The notes: generated by a model from the letters alone, not told the origin. Positions 16,303 to 25,670 are shown, counted from the first letter of the stretch. The stretch is 64,000 bases of DNA from Arthrobacter sp. NicSoilB4 (GCF_019977335.1 NZ_AP024653.1:496001-560000), one strand, 5' to 3'. A program made the numbers and translations.

Positions 16303-18696
16303 TCAGTTCACCGGGGCGGCGACGGCAGCGCCGGCGAGGCGCAGCCAGGTGTCCACCACGGTGTCGGGGTTCAGCGAGACGGAGTCTATGCCTTCCTCGA
16401 CCAGCCACTCGGCGAAGTCCGCGTGGTCGCTGGGCCCCTGGCCGCAGATGCCCACGTACTTGCCGCGGGCCTTGCAGGCCTTGATGGCCATGCTCAGGAG
16501 CTTCTTGACGGCAAGGTTGCGCTCGTCGAAGCTTCCGGCCACGATGGCCGAATCCCGGTCCAGGCCCAAGGTCAGCTGGGTCATGTCGTTGGAGCCGATG
16601 GAGAAGCCGTCGAAGTAGTCCAGGAACTCGTCGGCCAGTAGTGCGTTGGACGGGAGTTCGCACATCATGATGACCTCGAGGCCGTTTTCGCCGCGGCGCA
16701 GGCCGTTCTCGGCGAGCAGGTCGATGACGCCGCTGGCCTCGTCCACGGTGCGAACGAACGGGATCATCAGCTTGACGTTGGTCAGGCCCATTTCGTTGCG
16801 GACGAAGGACAGGGCCTCGCACTCCAGGTCGAAGCAGTCCCGGAAGGACGGCTCCAGGTACCGGGAGGCACCGCGGAAACCGATCATCGGGTTCTCTTCA
16901 TGCGGCTCGTAGGCGGGCCCGCCGATGAGGTTCGCGTACTCGTTGGACTTGAAGTCGGACATCCGCACAATCACCGGCTCCGGCGCGAACGCCGCGGCGA
17001 TGGTGGCCACGCCTTCGGCCAGGCGTTTGATGTAGTAGTCGCGCGGGCTGTCGTAGGCGGCAATCCGGTCCCGGATTTCGGCAAGGACGTCCGCGGGCTG
17101 GTCTTCCAGGTTCAGCAGCGCCTTGGGGTGGATGCCGATCTGGCGGTTGATGATGAATTCCAGCCGGGCCAGGCCCACGCCGTGGTTGGGCAGCTGCGCG
17201 AACGTGAACGCCTGCTCGGGTGTGCCCACGTTCATCATGACCTTGACCGGGGCCTCGGGCAGCTGGGTGATCTCGGTTTCCTCAACAATGAAGTCCAGCA
17301 GGCCCTCGTAGATGACACCGGTCTCGCCGTCGGCGCAGGAAACGGTCACGTCGAGCCCGTCGGAGAGGACATCCGTGGCGTCCCCGGTGCCGACGACGGC
17401 GGGAATCCCCAGTTCGCGGGCGATGATCGCCGCGTGGCAGGTCCGTCCGCCGCGGTTGGTCACGATCGCGGAGGCCCGCTTCATGATCGGTTCCCAGTCC
17501 GGGTCGGTCATGTCCGCGACGAGGACATCGCCGGTCTTGAAGGCGGCCATCTGGTCAATCGCGGTGAGGATGCGGACGCTGCCGGCACCGATGCGTTGGC
17601 CGATGGCGCGGCCCTCGACCAGCACCCGGCCCGTCCCGTTCAGGCGGAAGCGGCTGAGGCTGCCGGAGGTCCTGCGGGACTGCACGGTTTCCGGGCGTGC
17701 CTGCAGGATGTACAGGCCGCCGTCGATCCCGTCCTTGCCCCATTCGATGTCCATCGGGCGCCCGTAGTGGTTTTCGATGGCGACGGCATGGCGGGCGAGC
17801 TGCTCGACGTCGTCGTCGGTGAGGCTGAAGCGGTTCCGCAGCGAAGCCTCAACCGGAACGAAGTCAATGGTGTGGCCCACCTCGCGGTTGCTGGTGTACG
17901 TCATCTGGAGGGCCTTCTCGCCCAGCCCGCGCTTGAGGATCGCCGGGCGGCCTGCCTCCAGGGCGGGCTTGTAGACGTAGAACTCATCCGGGTTGACGGC
18001 GCCCTGGACGACGGCCTCGCCGAGGCCGTAGGAGGACGTGACGAAGACGGCGTCCTGGAACCCGGATTCGGTGTCCATCGTGAACATCACGCCGGAAGCG
18101 CCGACGTCGGAACGGACCATCCGCTGGACGCCCGCCGAGAGTGCCACTTCAGCGTGCTCGAACTTGTGGTGCACCCGGTAGGCGATGGCCCGGTCGTTGT
18201 ACAGGGACGCGAAGACATCCTTGATGGCCTGCAGGATGTTCTCAATGCCGCGGACGTTCAGGAAGGTTTCCTGCTGGCCGGCGAAAGAGGCGTCGGGGAG
18301 GTCTTCCGCCGTCGCGCTGGAGCGGACGGCCCAGGAGAGGTCCTCGGAGCCACCATGCTTCTCCACCAGCTTCTGGTACGAGGCGCGGATCTGCGCTTCA
18401 AAGTCCGGCAGGAAGGGCGTATCGCGCATCAGTTTGCGGATCTCCTGGCCGGCTGCCGCCAGCGCCGTCACGTCATCGGTATCCAGGCCGACCAGCCTGT
18501 CGGCGATCCTCTGGTCCAGTCCAGAGTCCGCCAGGAAGCTGCGGTAGGCGTCGGCGGTCGTGGCGAAGCCGTCCGGGACCTGGACGCCGGCAGACGTCAG
18601 GTTCTGCACCATCTCGCCGAGGGAGGCGTTCTTGCCGCCCACCCGGTCCAGGTCCTTGAGGCCGAGTTCTGAGAACCACAGGATGTCTGTCGTCAT
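16303..18696 (-). CDS. ppsA: Phosphoenolpyruvate synthase (pyruvate, water dikinase)
   Basis: Makes PEP from pyruvate and ATP (releasing AMP and Pi) for gluconeogenesis. 797 residues, the normal PpsA length. An N-terminal ATP-grasp/pyruvate-binding domain ([36 protein letters not shown]) comes first. The phosphohistidine swivel domain around residue 410-430 holds [21 protein letters not shown] with the catalytic His. The C-terminal PEP-binding barrel has GFRGASRYL and CGQGPSDH with the catalytic Cys. ATG 18696 follows AAGGAGCAG. The regulator gene ppsR lies immediately upstream on the same strand across 150 bp that contain a CCTGTC/GACAGG inverted repeat (18773-18790). Confidence 0.96.
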   Translation of the reverse strand: MTTDILWFSELGLKDLDRVGGKNASLGEMVQNLTSAGVQVPDGFATTADAYRSFLADSGLDQRIADRLVGLDTDDVTALAAAGQEIRKLMRDTPFLPDFEAQIRASYQKLVEKHGGSEDLSWAVRSSATAEDLPDASFAGQQETFLNVRGIENILQAIKDVFASLYNDRAIAYRVHHKFEHAEVALSAGVQRMVRSDVGASGVMFTMDTESGFQDAVFVTSSYGLGEAVVQGAVNPDEFYVYKPALEAGRPAILKRGLGEKALQMTYTSNREVGHTIDFVPVEASLRNRFSLTDDDVEQLARHAVAIENHYGRPMDIEWGKDGIDGGLYILQARPETVQSRRTSGSLSRFRLNGTGRVLVEGRAIGQRIGAGSVRILTAIDQMAAFKTGDVLVADMTDPDWEPIMKRASAIVTNRGGRTCHAAIIARELGIPAVVGTGDATDVLSDGLDVTVSCADGETGVIYEGLLDFIVEETEITQLPEAPVKVMMNVGTPEQAFTFAQLPNHGVGLARLEFIINRQIGIHPKALLNLEDQPADVLAEIRDRIAAYDSPRDYYIKRLAEGVATIAAAFAPEPVIVRMSDFKSNEYANLIGGPAYEPHEENPMIGFRGASRYLEPSFRDCFDLECEALSFVRNEMGLTNVKLMIPFVRTVDEASGVIDLLAENGLRRGENGLEVIMMCELPSNALLADEFLDYFDGFSIGSNDMTQLTLGLDRDSAIVAGSFDERNLAVKKLLSMAIKACKARGKYVGICGQGPSDHADFAEWLVEEGIDSVSLNPDTVVDTWLRLAGAAVAAPVN

Positions 18697-18846
18697 GGTT
18701 ACTGCTCCTTTGCAGATGATGGCATGCGGTATCGCCGCCCGCCCGGGCGGTCGCCGGTTGATGGGCGCAATTCCTGTCCACAGTGACAGGTCTCCGCCGG
18801 TGATTCCACCTGATGTGGTCCACGCAACACTTGTGAAGCCCTTGCC

Positions 18847-19665
18847 CTAGTGCTTGAGATTCATCTTTTGCAGGATAGTGGCTGCCATTTCCTCAACGGA
18901 GACGCTGGCCGAATTGAGGTAGGGAATGCCGTGCGACACGTACAGGCGTTCGGCGCTGCGCAGCTCGAAGCCGCACTGCCGCAGCGACGCGTAGGGCGAG
19001 CCCCGGCGACGTTCGGTGCGGACCTGGCTCAGGCGCAGGGGGTTGGTGGTGAGGCCGAAACACTTTGAAACAAACGGCCGGAGCGGCCTGGGCAGCCCTT
19101 CGCGTTCAAAGTCCTCGTCCACCAGCGGGAAATTCGCGGCGAAGATGCCGTGCTGCAGCGCCAGGTACATGGTGGTGGGGGTTTTGCCGCACCGCGACGG
19201 GGCCACCAGGATGACCTGGGCCTTTTCAAGCGCGCGCAGGCTCTGGCCGTCGTCGTGCTCCATGGCGTATTCGACGGCGGCCATCCGGGACTGGTACCGG
19301 GCGGCGTTGCCCAGCCCGTGGGCCCGGCCCGGTTCCCCGCTGGCCTCGGTTCCCAGGGCGCGCTCCAGCTGCCCGACATGGGTCCCGATGAGGTCCACGA
19401 TGATCCCGTTGCACGTGCCCAGGGTGTGGCGGATGTCGCTTCCGACGGCGGTGGAGAACACGATCGGCTGCAGACCGGTGGCGGCACGGTGGTCGATCAC
19501 CTTGACGACGGCCCTGGCCTGGTCGGCGGTGGTGATGAAGGGGATCGTGATGCGGTCGAATTCGTTCTCGGGGAACTGCGTCAGCAGGGTGTTGCCGAGG
19601 GTCTCTGCGGTGATGCCCGTGCTGTCCGAAAGGAAGTAGACCGGGCGGGGAGCGTCATTGGTCAT
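18847..19665 (-). CDS. ppsR: PEP synthase regulatory protein (bifunctional kinase/pyrophosphorylase, DUF299)
   Basis: Controls PpsA by ADP-dependent phosphorylation and Pi-dependent dephosphorylation of a Thr near the catalytic His. The N-terminus (RPVYFLSDSTGITAETLGNTLLTQFP) and the P-loop-like APSRCGKTPTTMYLA around residue 160-175 are the DUF299 signatures, and ANFPLVDEDFEREGLPRPL is also typical. 272 residues from ATG 19665; that start lies 6 nt after CACAAT, while an in-frame ATG at 19680 has neither a ribosome-binding site nor such a box. Located directly upstream of ppsA, its substrate gene, on the same strand. Confidence 0.94.
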   Translation of the reverse strand: MTNDAPRPVYFLSDSTGITAETLGNTLLTQFPENEFDRITIPFITTADQARAVVKVIDHRAATGLQPIVFSTAVGSDIRHTLGTCNGIIVDLIGTHVGQLERALGTEASGEPGRAHGLGNAARYQSRMAAVEYAMEHDDGQSLRALEKAQVILVAPSRCGKTPTTMYLALQHGIFAANFPLVDEDFEREGLPRPLRPFVSKCFGLTTNPLRLSQVRTERRRGSPYASLRQCGFELRSAERLYVSHGIPYLNSASVSVEEMAATILQKMNLKH

Positions 19666-19759
19666 GAACGCATTGTGCACCAGTGCGGGCCGCGGGTTCT
19701 TCCATGACGCTCTGGGGAGCGAGGAGTAGGGTGTGTCTCACGTCACCAAGGGAGCCCCA

Positions 19760-19963
19760 ATGAGCTACAAATTTCGAACCGTCAAGGTTCGCGGTACGGA
19801 CCTGGTCGGAACAATCGCCCGCAAGCACGGGAGCCCGGCCGAAATCTACGAGACCTCGAAAGACCCGAGCACGTCCGTGGTGCCTGTCTACTTCGTTGAA
19901 ACAGGCGAAGTCCGCTTTTTCGACCGCTCGGTGCTGGAGGACGTTGTGGCCCCGGCGGGCTGA
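19760..19963 (+). CDS. Small conserved hypothetical protein, 67 aa
   Basis: A 67-residue soluble protein (MSYKFRTVKVRGTDLVGTIA ... RFFDRSVLEDVVAPAG). ATG 19760 has GGGAG at good spacing; an upstream in-frame GTG at 19733 lies inside the probable -10 region (TAGGGT at 19727-19732). A short leader of about 20 nt is therefore likely. Beta-rich and mixed charge, with no Cys and no membrane segment. Conserved-looking housekeeping codon use; function unknown. Last gene before the accessory patch. Confidence 0.72.
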   Translation: MSYKFRTVKVRGTDLVGTIARKHGSPAEIYETSKDPSTSVVPVYFVETGEVRFFDRSVLEDVVAPAG

Positions 19964-20376
19964 TGAATGTCTTAAATGCGCGCAAAGCCTGGAAAGCGAA
20001 GATTTAGACATCACAGGACGGGCCGATTTTCAAGTCAAATGGGCGCTATTGCCCGTCAAAGCTAAGCCGACTAGCCTGACGTTGGGATCTGACCCGGGCA
20101 TCTTCTGGGGAGAGACCATTTCGGTGTTCCGATCGAGTTGGATTCCGCAACGGCTGGCTCCATGGTCTCAAAACGATGGAGCCAGCTGCAGGAATCTTTG
20201 GCTAGATGGCTGGCTGCAGGTCGGAGCGGGCAGGTGAAGTAGCCCGGCTTTTGCCGCGCCGGCCACCCATGCCTAGGGCGTTCGAGCCGCATCGTCCGTC
20301 AAGTTCGCCACCGCTGCCTGGAGCAGCGACGCCGATGACGGCCCGCAGGCTCCCTCGGGGGCGGCGGCGCGACTGG
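19964..20376. other. Gene-free stretch with hairpins
   Basis: About 410 bp with no convincing gene on either strand; visibly less GC-rich than the flanks. It holds an imperfect inverted repeat (ATGTCTTAAAT near 19966 against ATTTAGACAT near 20000) and a perfect 10-nt one (CTGGCTCCAT 20154-20163 and ATGGAGCCAG 20176-20185, 12-nt loop). Neither has a U-tract. It could be the left edge of an inserted segment. Confidence 0.45.
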
Positions 20377-20405
20377 TTGACGGAGCTATACGGGAACGTT
20401 AGAGT
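20377..20405 (+). promoter_or_regulatory. Promoter of the small secreted-protein gene
   Basis: TTGACG (20377-20382), 17-nt spacer, TAGAGT (20400-20405): a near-consensus SigA-type promoter about 45 nt before the ribosome-binding site of the gene at 20457. Confidence 0.65.
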
Positions 20406-20456
20406 CCTCTCACTGCGGTTGGGGCCGTCCGACAAAGATGCGGAAGGACCCTAACC

Positions 20457-20852
20457 ATGAACCTTTTGACCCGCTTGGTCGTCGCCTCCGGCGCTGGCCT
20501 GGCTCTCGCACTCACTGCCTCGCCCGCGCTGGCCGCGCCGCCGGCCGACCCGGGCGGCAACCGCGCCCAGGTGGAACGCACCGAATTTACCAACGCCGAT
20601 GGGTCCTACACCTCTGAGTACCGTGGCGCCACCCGAAACGTCGAAGGCCACTACACGACCAATACCCGCGATCAGACGACTGACGGCCAGTCGTCGTTCG
20701 ACTATAAAACGCACTACAACCTGACGGACAACGTGACAAAGTTGAGTAGCCAGAACACATTTACTGAGGGTGGCGTGACATGCCGCACCAACTCCCAGAT
20801 GGTCATCACGAAGGGTGAGACGCGCAGGGAGAAGACGCATTCGACCTGCTAG
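20457..20852 (+). CDS. Small secreted protein of unknown function, 131 aa
   Basis: Sec-exported protein: residues 1-27 form a signal peptide with a leucine/alanine-rich core and cleavage at ALAAP. The mature ~105 residues are polar, rich in Thr/Asn/Tyr (NADGSYTSEYRGATRNVEGHY), with two Cys (GVTCRTNS and the C-terminal TC) that could form a disulfide. GGAAGGA precedes the ATG and a clear promoter lies upstream. No family recognised. Codon use is less GC-extreme than in neighbouring core genes, in line with the accessory nature of this patch. Confidence 0.75.
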   Translation: MNLLTRLVVASGAGLALALTASPALAAPPADPGGNRAQVERTEFTNADGSYTSEYRGATRNVEGHYTTNTRDQTTDGQSSFDYKTHYNLTDNVTKLSSQNTFTEGGVTCRTNSQMVITKGETRREKTHSTC

Positions 20853-20877
20853 CTATTTTCCGATACGCAGTCCCCTC

Positions 20878-20906
20878 ACCCCGCCCCTGAGAGCCGGGGC
20901 GGGGGT
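20878..20906. terminator. Bidirectional terminator
   Basis: Inverted repeat ACCCCGCCCC / GGGGCGGGGGT with an 8-nt loop between the convergent secreted-protein and phytase genes. Confidence 0.7.
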
Positions 20907-20908
20907 AG

Positions 20909-23191
20909 TTACGGCGTCTTCGGTCGAAGCGCTACCAGCCAGCCGGCCCACTCGCGGGCGGCGCTGAAAGTCCACGTCTTCGCCCCGCTTGGCCCCGCGA
21001 TCGACTGAATGCCGTCGGCAATCTCGAAGCGGCGTGCGCCAGCCTCGACTGCCTGGGCCATGCCGCCCGGCGGAGTGAGGCTGGCCGAGCTGGAGTTGAC
21101 GCTCATGCAGCCGACGAGCATCGCGTTCGCCGTTGTGCTCGTTACTGCCGGGACGGTTCCCGAGGATGCCGCCGCACCGGATGCAGACGTCGCGGCGGTG
21201 TCAAGCCCTGAGGCGCCGGAATACCTTGCGATACCCCCTCCGCTCGTCGTCGAAGTCGTCGTCCAGGAATAGCCTGCCGACTCGGACGCAGTGGCCACTT
21301 TGTAGTAGCCGTAGACTTTCGGGTTTGCGATGGTGGTCACCGCGGCCAGCCGTGTCCAGCCGGCCGGGACGCCCGTCGTGGTGATGCTGCCGCCGTTCAG
21401 GGCGAGGCAGCTGACCAGGAGATCTCCTGGGGCGACGTTGGCGGGTTTGGGGATCGTGAGTGTGGTGCCCGCTGTGGTGTTCGTTGCCTGGCTGACCGAC
21501 TCACGGACGATGATGCCGCTGCCGCCTCCCGGGTCGCTGGGGCTGACGCTCCAGGTCTGCGTCGCTGCCGTCGTATCGGTGTTGCCGGCCGCGTCGGTGG
21601 CCCAGACCCCGAATGTGTGGGATCCGATCGACAATCCGGTGTAGGTCTGGGGCGAGGTGCATGCGACGCGCGGCGCACCATCCAGGCTGCACTGGAACGT
21701 CGAGTTGGCTTCACTCGAGGTGAATGCGAAGGAGGCGCTGGTCGACGTCGATGCCGCAGGTGGTCCCGACGTGATGGTCGTCTCCGGGGGCACCGTGTCC
21801 GCCGGCGGTGGGGTCGTGTCCACGGTCCACGTATGGCTGGCGGGAGTCGGGTCGGCGCCGTTCTGGTCGGATGCACGAACCTGGAAGGTATGCACGCCAG
21901 CAGACAGTCCTGTGTACGACACCGGACTGATGCAGTTGGCGAATGCTGCCGAGTCGAGCGAGCAGGCGAAGGTCGCGCCGGTCGACGTCGAGGTGAAGCC
22001 GAACTGAGCCGATGTGGAGCTCGTCGGGCTGGCTGGCTGGCTCGTGATCGTCGTGTCCGGCGGTTGGGAAGTGGGGGTCCCAGCCCCGATCTTGCGCGGG
22101 TCGTAGGCAGCGTCGACGAGTAGAGCCGGCGTGTAAGCGGCAGCGATGGACTGCCATGGCACCGCCTTGAAGTTCTGGCGCTGCCCGCCGTCGTTGGCGG
22201 TGTCCTGTGTGACGAAGAAGCCCTGGGGGAAGGGCCCGCCGACGCCGAAGTTGGTGACGTCTACCCCGTCCATGCCGGTGACAGCATCGATCCCGTTTCC
22301 GGCCGGGATGGCGAAGGCCCCGAGCGGTCTGTTGTCGTCGCGGGCGTAGGCGTGGAATCGGTTGGAGCCCTGGCTGGCGGCCAGCAGGTATCCGGCGCCA
22401 CCGCTGCCGTAGTAGATGCTGATGCCCTTGACGTCCTGGACGATGTCGCCGCCATTTTCGGTGGTGCTGACAACTCTCGTCCCGGCGGTCGAGTCCCCAG
22501 GCTCGGCGCCGTAGCGCCAGATCCCGCCGATGTCCTCCTGGGCGATGTAGAGCCGCTTCATCTCATCATCGGCCACCAGGCCCTCGGTGTGGGCGGGACC
22601 GCTCACCGTCCAGCTGCGCACGAGCCGTCCCTTAACTGATCCGGTGGAGCCATCGAGTTCCCACTGCTCGACCTTGCCGATATCGGTGACATAAGCGAAG
22701 TACTTACCGGTGTCCGGGGAGTGGTAGAAGGAGAACCCGCGTGGCGTGGCGATGCTGGCGGTGGGGGCGAAGCTGCCGACCTTCGTCAGCGAGCGATCCG
22801 ACTCGTTGACCTTGTAGAAGTCAAGGCTCCGTGCCCGGTTCGAGACACCGACCAAGCCGACGCGGCTGCTGCCGAGGGGGAAGTTGTACCGGACATCAAC
22901 GTTGTTCATCCGTCCGTCGGGGTAGTAGAACAACTCCCGTCCGGACAGGTCGTAGACGACAAGGCCACGCCCATCAGTGCTCTTGTCCGTGCCGATGATG
23001 GTGCTCTTCGACGGATCGGTGGGATGCATCCAGATGGCCGGGTCGTCCGCGGCATCCCCTGATCCGTGTATCGGGGCAGTTTCGACCGTTGCGCTGACCT
23101 GCACCACGGCCGCACTCGCGACCGGAGCGGCGAGCCCCACAAGCAGTCCAGCCACCATCAAGGGAGTGAGGATTCTGGCGACTATGCGCAT
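20909..23191 (-). CDS. Secreted beta-propeller phytase with C-terminal Ig-like repeats
   Basis: Exported 760-residue protein. Residues 1-27 (MRIVARILTPLMVAGLLVGL...) are a signal peptide. Residues ~30-375 match a beta-propeller (alkaline, Ca-dependent) phytase: DDPAIW near residue 50, then TDKSTDGRGLVVYDLSG, EGLVADDEMKRLYIAQEDIGGIW and KGISIYYGSGGAGYLLAASQGSN. Such enzymes release phosphate from phytate. Two Ig-like repeats follow (~380-470 and ~485-575; ATFACSLDSAAFANC and STFQCSLDGAPRVAC, each with YTGLSxGxHTF). A last beta-rich domain (~585-760) starts IIVRESVSQATNTTAGT. ATG 23191 has GAGAGG upstream. No sorting signal, so probably released or wall-associated. Confidence 0.87.
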   Translation of the reverse strand: MRIVARILTPLMVAGLLVGLAAPVASAAVVQVSATVETAPIHGSGDAADDPAIWMHPTDPSKSTIIGTDKSTDGRGLVVYDLSGRELFYYPDGRMNNVDVRYNFPLGSSRVGLVGVSNRARSLDFYKVNESDRSLTKVGSFAPTASIATPRGFSFYHSPDTGKYFAYVTDIGKVEQWELDGSTGSVKGRLVRSWTVSGPAHTEGLVADDEMKRLYIAQEDIGGIWRYGAEPGDSTAGTRVVSTTENGGDIVQDVKGISIYYGSGGAGYLLAASQGSNRFHAYARDDNRPLGAFAIPAGNGIDAVTGMDGVDVTNFGVGGPFPQGFFVTQDTANDGGQRQNFKAVPWQSIAAAYTPALLVDAAYDPRKIGAGTPTSQPPDTTITSQPASPTSSTSAQFGFTSTSTGATFACSLDSAAFANCISPVSYTGLSAGVHTFQVRASDQNGADPTPASHTWTVDTTPPPADTVPPETTITSGPPAASTSTSASFAFTSSEANSTFQCSLDGAPRVACTSPQTYTGLSIGSHTFGVWATDAAGNTDTTAATQTWSVSPSDPGGGSGIIVRESVSQATNTTAGTTLTIPKPANVAPGDLLVSCLALNGGSITTTGVPAGWTRLAAVTTIANPKVYGYYKVATASESAGYSWTTTSTTSGGGIARYSGASGLDTAATSASGAAASSGTVPAVTSTTANAMLVGCMSVNSSSASLTPPGGMAQAVEAGARRFEIADGIQSIAGPSGAKTWTFSAAREWAGWLVALRPKTP

Positions 23192-23622
23192 GATGACCTC
23201 TCTGTCATCTGGGAGAAAAGTCCCGGGAAACCACGCTTGAAAATGGGGGATGTGCATGCGGATGTGCGCACTGACGTTCAACGGGTGGCGGCTGAATCTA
23301 TGGTCACCCTGAGGGGTACAAGTTCTAGTCCTGCGACCTTGGGAAAACCTTGGAGCGGGTCGTCACCCGCCCTGCATCGCCAGTCCCCATTCAGCACCGA
23401 GGCAACGATCCCGAAAAAGATTCCGGTGGGTGCGTAACCTTTCGGGGTTCTCCAGCGATTACCGCTTTGCAGGCGCCGCCGGAGCTTGGACCCCCCACCA
23501 GTCCTCCGGCGGGCCTTCCACTGTGAGCGCTGGCCGGCGTCTGCCCCCAAGAGGCGCCGGCCAGCCTTAACGCAACCCCAGGATGGACGTTTTCTTGTAA
23601 TGAGTGTTAGCGATACCGCCAC
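23192..23622. other. Intergenic stretch of the accessory patch
   Basis: 430 bp without a supported gene. It holds the phytase promoter region and, at 23529-23565, an 11-nt perfect inverted repeat (GCTGGCCGGCG / CGCCGGCCAGC) followed by CTTAACG, resembling an orphan terminator whose gene is no longer present. Long frames on the minus strand here lie opposite the DUF4192 remnant and have no family resemblance. Confidence 0.45.
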
Positions 23623-24429
23623 GTGTTGACCATGCAGGGAAACCGGCTCGGTGCCACGCTCCGCTCCAACAGCCCCCGACCGCACACCGATCACGTCGCG
23701 GCACTGCGTTACGAATCGGACACTGCGGTAATGCCGCTGCGGGACGCATGGACGGACGCTTGCGAAGTCTGGATGAACTACCTCCGCACGGACCTGGGCT
23801 GCTGCACTGAGGAGTCGCTGGAAAAGTTCACCGCCAGCACCGGAAACGCCGCCCTGGTCTACGCCGGAAGCAATATCACCGGATTCACCAAACCGGCCCC
23901 GTTCACCGGTACCACCGGAACCTGTGACACCATCCCGGCCTACAGCCCGGACGGACGGGGTGAAGGGCTGGAACGCATCCGGGAGCAATGGGCTCAGGTT
24001 TTGCGGAACCCCGCCTCCCTGACAGCCCGGACCGCGCAGGAACTGGCAGGAGCTTTTCAGGACGCGATCACCCGGGATTACCTGATGAGGGACGTCATCA
24101 CCAACGCACCTGATCAATTCACGCCCGTGATGCTGGGCGTGTTCCGGGGCCGCCCGGACTGGGCCCGTGTGGACACCGCCCAGGAAGTCGCCTTCGAACT
24201 GATGAAGGCAGCCCCCGAAGGAAAGCGCGCCCCGATGCTGTGCCTGATCGGCTGGCTGGAATGGCTCAAAGGCAAGTCCAGATTCGCTGCCCGGTACCTC
24301 AAGCTGGCACTGGAGGACACCACCGACTACCGCCTCGCCGTGCTGCTGGCCGAACTCGTGAGCCGCGGAATGGTCGCTGACTGCGCCCGGAACCCGGAAA
24401 AGTCCTACGCCCGCACCAAGAACCGCTAG
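23623..24429 (+). pseudogene. DUF4192 protein, N-terminally truncated remnant
   Basis: 268 codons matching the C-terminal two thirds of a DUF4192 protein (normally ~380-420 aa, actinobacterial, function unknown). The frame enters at LTMQGNRLGATLR, normally internal (after a PADLL...ESLV segment), with a stop codon 15 nt upstream (23608). Soon after, the sequence jumps to LRDAWTDACEVWMNYLRTDLGCC, so a central block of the N-terminal domain is also gone. The C-terminal part (AQELAGAFQDAITRDYLMRDV ... PEGKRAPMLCLIGWLEWLKG ... YLKLALEDTTDYRLAVLLAELV) is intact. The only start is a GTG without a ribosome-binding site. Most likely a decayed duplicate; a full copy elsewhere in the genome is expected. 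Confidence 0.7.
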
Positions 24430-24463
24430 CCGGAGGGACGGAGACCGGACCCGACACAAAAGG

Positions 24464-24601
24464 GGCTACAAGATCCTGCTGGACCTACTCGCCGAGCACG
24501 GCGATACACCGCAGACCCCGATTCCCGTAGCAGTCGAGACCAGCCACGGACTCCTCGTGGCCACCCTGCGAACAGGAGCAATGAGCAGCCTCGAGAGCTA
24601 A
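24464..24601 (+). pseudogene. IS110-family transposase fragment
   Basis: A 45-codon open stretch (GYKILLDLLAEHGD followed by IPVAVETSHGLLVATLRTGA) matches the N-terminal DEDD-domain region of IS110-type transposases, where xVAIETSxGLLVAxLRATG is usual. It has no start codon, and the frame turns to unrelated residues and stops (TAA 24599-24601) right after LRTGA. The rest of the element is missing, so this is a scar of an old insertion sequence. Confidence 0.7.
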
Positions 24602-24753
24602 TGGGGCCCCGCGGTAGGTTAACCGGCCGCCTTCCTGGTCCCCGGACACGGTGCTAGCATCAGAGCCTTCGCGCCTTCAGGCCCACGTGCCGGGGAGGTC
24701 AAGCACCCCGCAGGGGCACCTCAACGTACATCCCCAGTACCCAGGAGGCCACC

Positions 24754-25191
24754 ATGAAAAAGCCACATGTCATCGCGCTGCTCACCGCCAGCTTTCTCGC
24801 CTTAACGTCGCCCGCGACCGCGGCTGCCCCCTTCGACGGGGCCACGGGTGGTGGCACGATCCGCTTCGGGGACGGCACGGCCCAAATCACCGTCAGCGCC
24901 AACGTGCCCTCCGCCGGAGACCGGCTCGAAGCCAGCGGCAACATCACCTTCAAGCTGCCCGGGGAGCCTGCCGTGCACGGAACCGTAGACTGCCTCCGCG
25001 TGGAGGGGATTGACGCTAATCTGAGCGGCCAACTGGACGACGGACGCTTTTTCCGGATCGGCATCCGCGACACTCCGGGCGTCGGCACGGACGAGGCCAA
25101 GATCGATCTCAGCGAAAACCCTGTCGAGTGCGATGTTGAGCGGGTCCGCCAACGGATCCTCAACGGACACTTCCGCGTCGATGACAACTGA
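24754..25191 (+). CDS. Secreted protein of unknown function, 145 aa
   Basis: Begins with a Sec signal peptide (MKKPHVIALLTASFLALTSP, cleavage near ATAA), followed by a ~120-residue beta-rich domain (GGTIRFGDGTAQITVSANV, EPAVHGTVDCLRVEG, NLSGQLDDGRFFRIGIRDTP) with two Cys likely to pair. The layout resembles small exported proteins of actinobacteria that show a C-x-R-V-x-G pattern, but I cannot name a family. CCAGGAGG is well placed before the ATG, and TAGCAT at about 24654 may be a -10 box. It is the last gene of the accessory patch before tRNA-Ser. Confidence 0.75.
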   Translation: MKKPHVIALLTASFLALTSPATAAAPFDGATGGGTIRFGDGTAQITVSANVPSAGDRLEASGNITFKLPGEPAVHGTVDCLRVEGIDANLSGQLDDGRFFRIGIRDTPGVGTDEAKIDLSENPVECDVERVRQRILNGHFRVDDN

Positions 25192-25395
25192 CCTCTGGGA
25201 CTTCCACCCGGTCGCGCACGCTGCGCTGGCGCCACGGTTGGGTATTGAAGCCGACCCGTCCTGCTCAGTGGTTGCAACCGGGGAGAAGACCCCGTGAGAT
25301 GGCAGCTCGATTCAGGACCGGCGTGTGACGGCTGGAGCGTGCAGGAGGAAAGCATTGCCAATTCTTTGCCAACGGGTCCGTTCCGGGCAAAGCAA

Positions 25396-25436
25396 AGGCC
25401 CCTGCTTCCCTTGTAATCAAAGGAAACCAGGGGCCT
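25396..25436 (-). terminator. Terminator of tRNA-Ser(CGA)
   Basis: Inverted repeat AGGCCCCTG (25396-25404) / CAGGGGCCT (25428-25436), extended imperfectly by a CTTCCC/GGAAAC pairing, immediately 3' of the tRNA gene; on the minus strand it is followed by TTTGCTTTG. Confidence 0.75.
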
Positions 25437-25443
25437 CGATACT

Positions 25444-25533
25444 TGGCGGTGACGGTGGGATTTGAACCCACGTTGGCTTTTACACCAAACAACATTTCGA
25501 GTGTTGCACCTTCGGCCGCTCGGACACGTCACC
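25444..25533 (-). tRNA. tRNA-Ser(CGA)
   Basis: Cloverleaf on the minus strand with acceptor stem GGTGACG/CGTCACC, anticodon loop CTCGAAA (anticodon CGA, reading UCG), a long class-II variable arm and the T-loop GTTCAAATC. The CCA end is encoded. It bounds the accessory patch, and its 3' end faces that patch, the usual geometry for tRNA-targeted integration. Confidence 0.95.
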
Positions 25534-25670
25534 AACCTGAATAGGTTACCGGAGCCAAGCGCTGATCCACAAAACGGCGGCACGGGGCGCCTCGGAAGCG
25601 CCGGAACGGGACCCGCCCGTAAGGGACAAGCTTCCCTGCGTCAGCGACTGGCACTAGATTCTTCAGCAAG

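Noticed and set aside
16900..18672. 590-codon plus-strand frame opposite ppsA
   Set aside because: Mirror frame of the highly conserved ppsA; no recognisable domain and no ribosome-binding site.
20206..20454. 82-codon plus-strand frame before the small secreted protein
   Set aside because: Arg/Pro-rich, runs through the promoter at 20377-20405, no ribosome-binding site.
23278..24459. 393-codon minus-strand frame opposite the DUF4192 remnant
   Set aside because: The plus strand shows real DUF4192 segments; the minus frame shows none.
25444..25533. Direct-repeat attachment sites for an integrated phage or island at tRNA-Ser(CGA)
   Set aside because: No second copy of the tRNA 3' end and no integrase gene were seen in the window.
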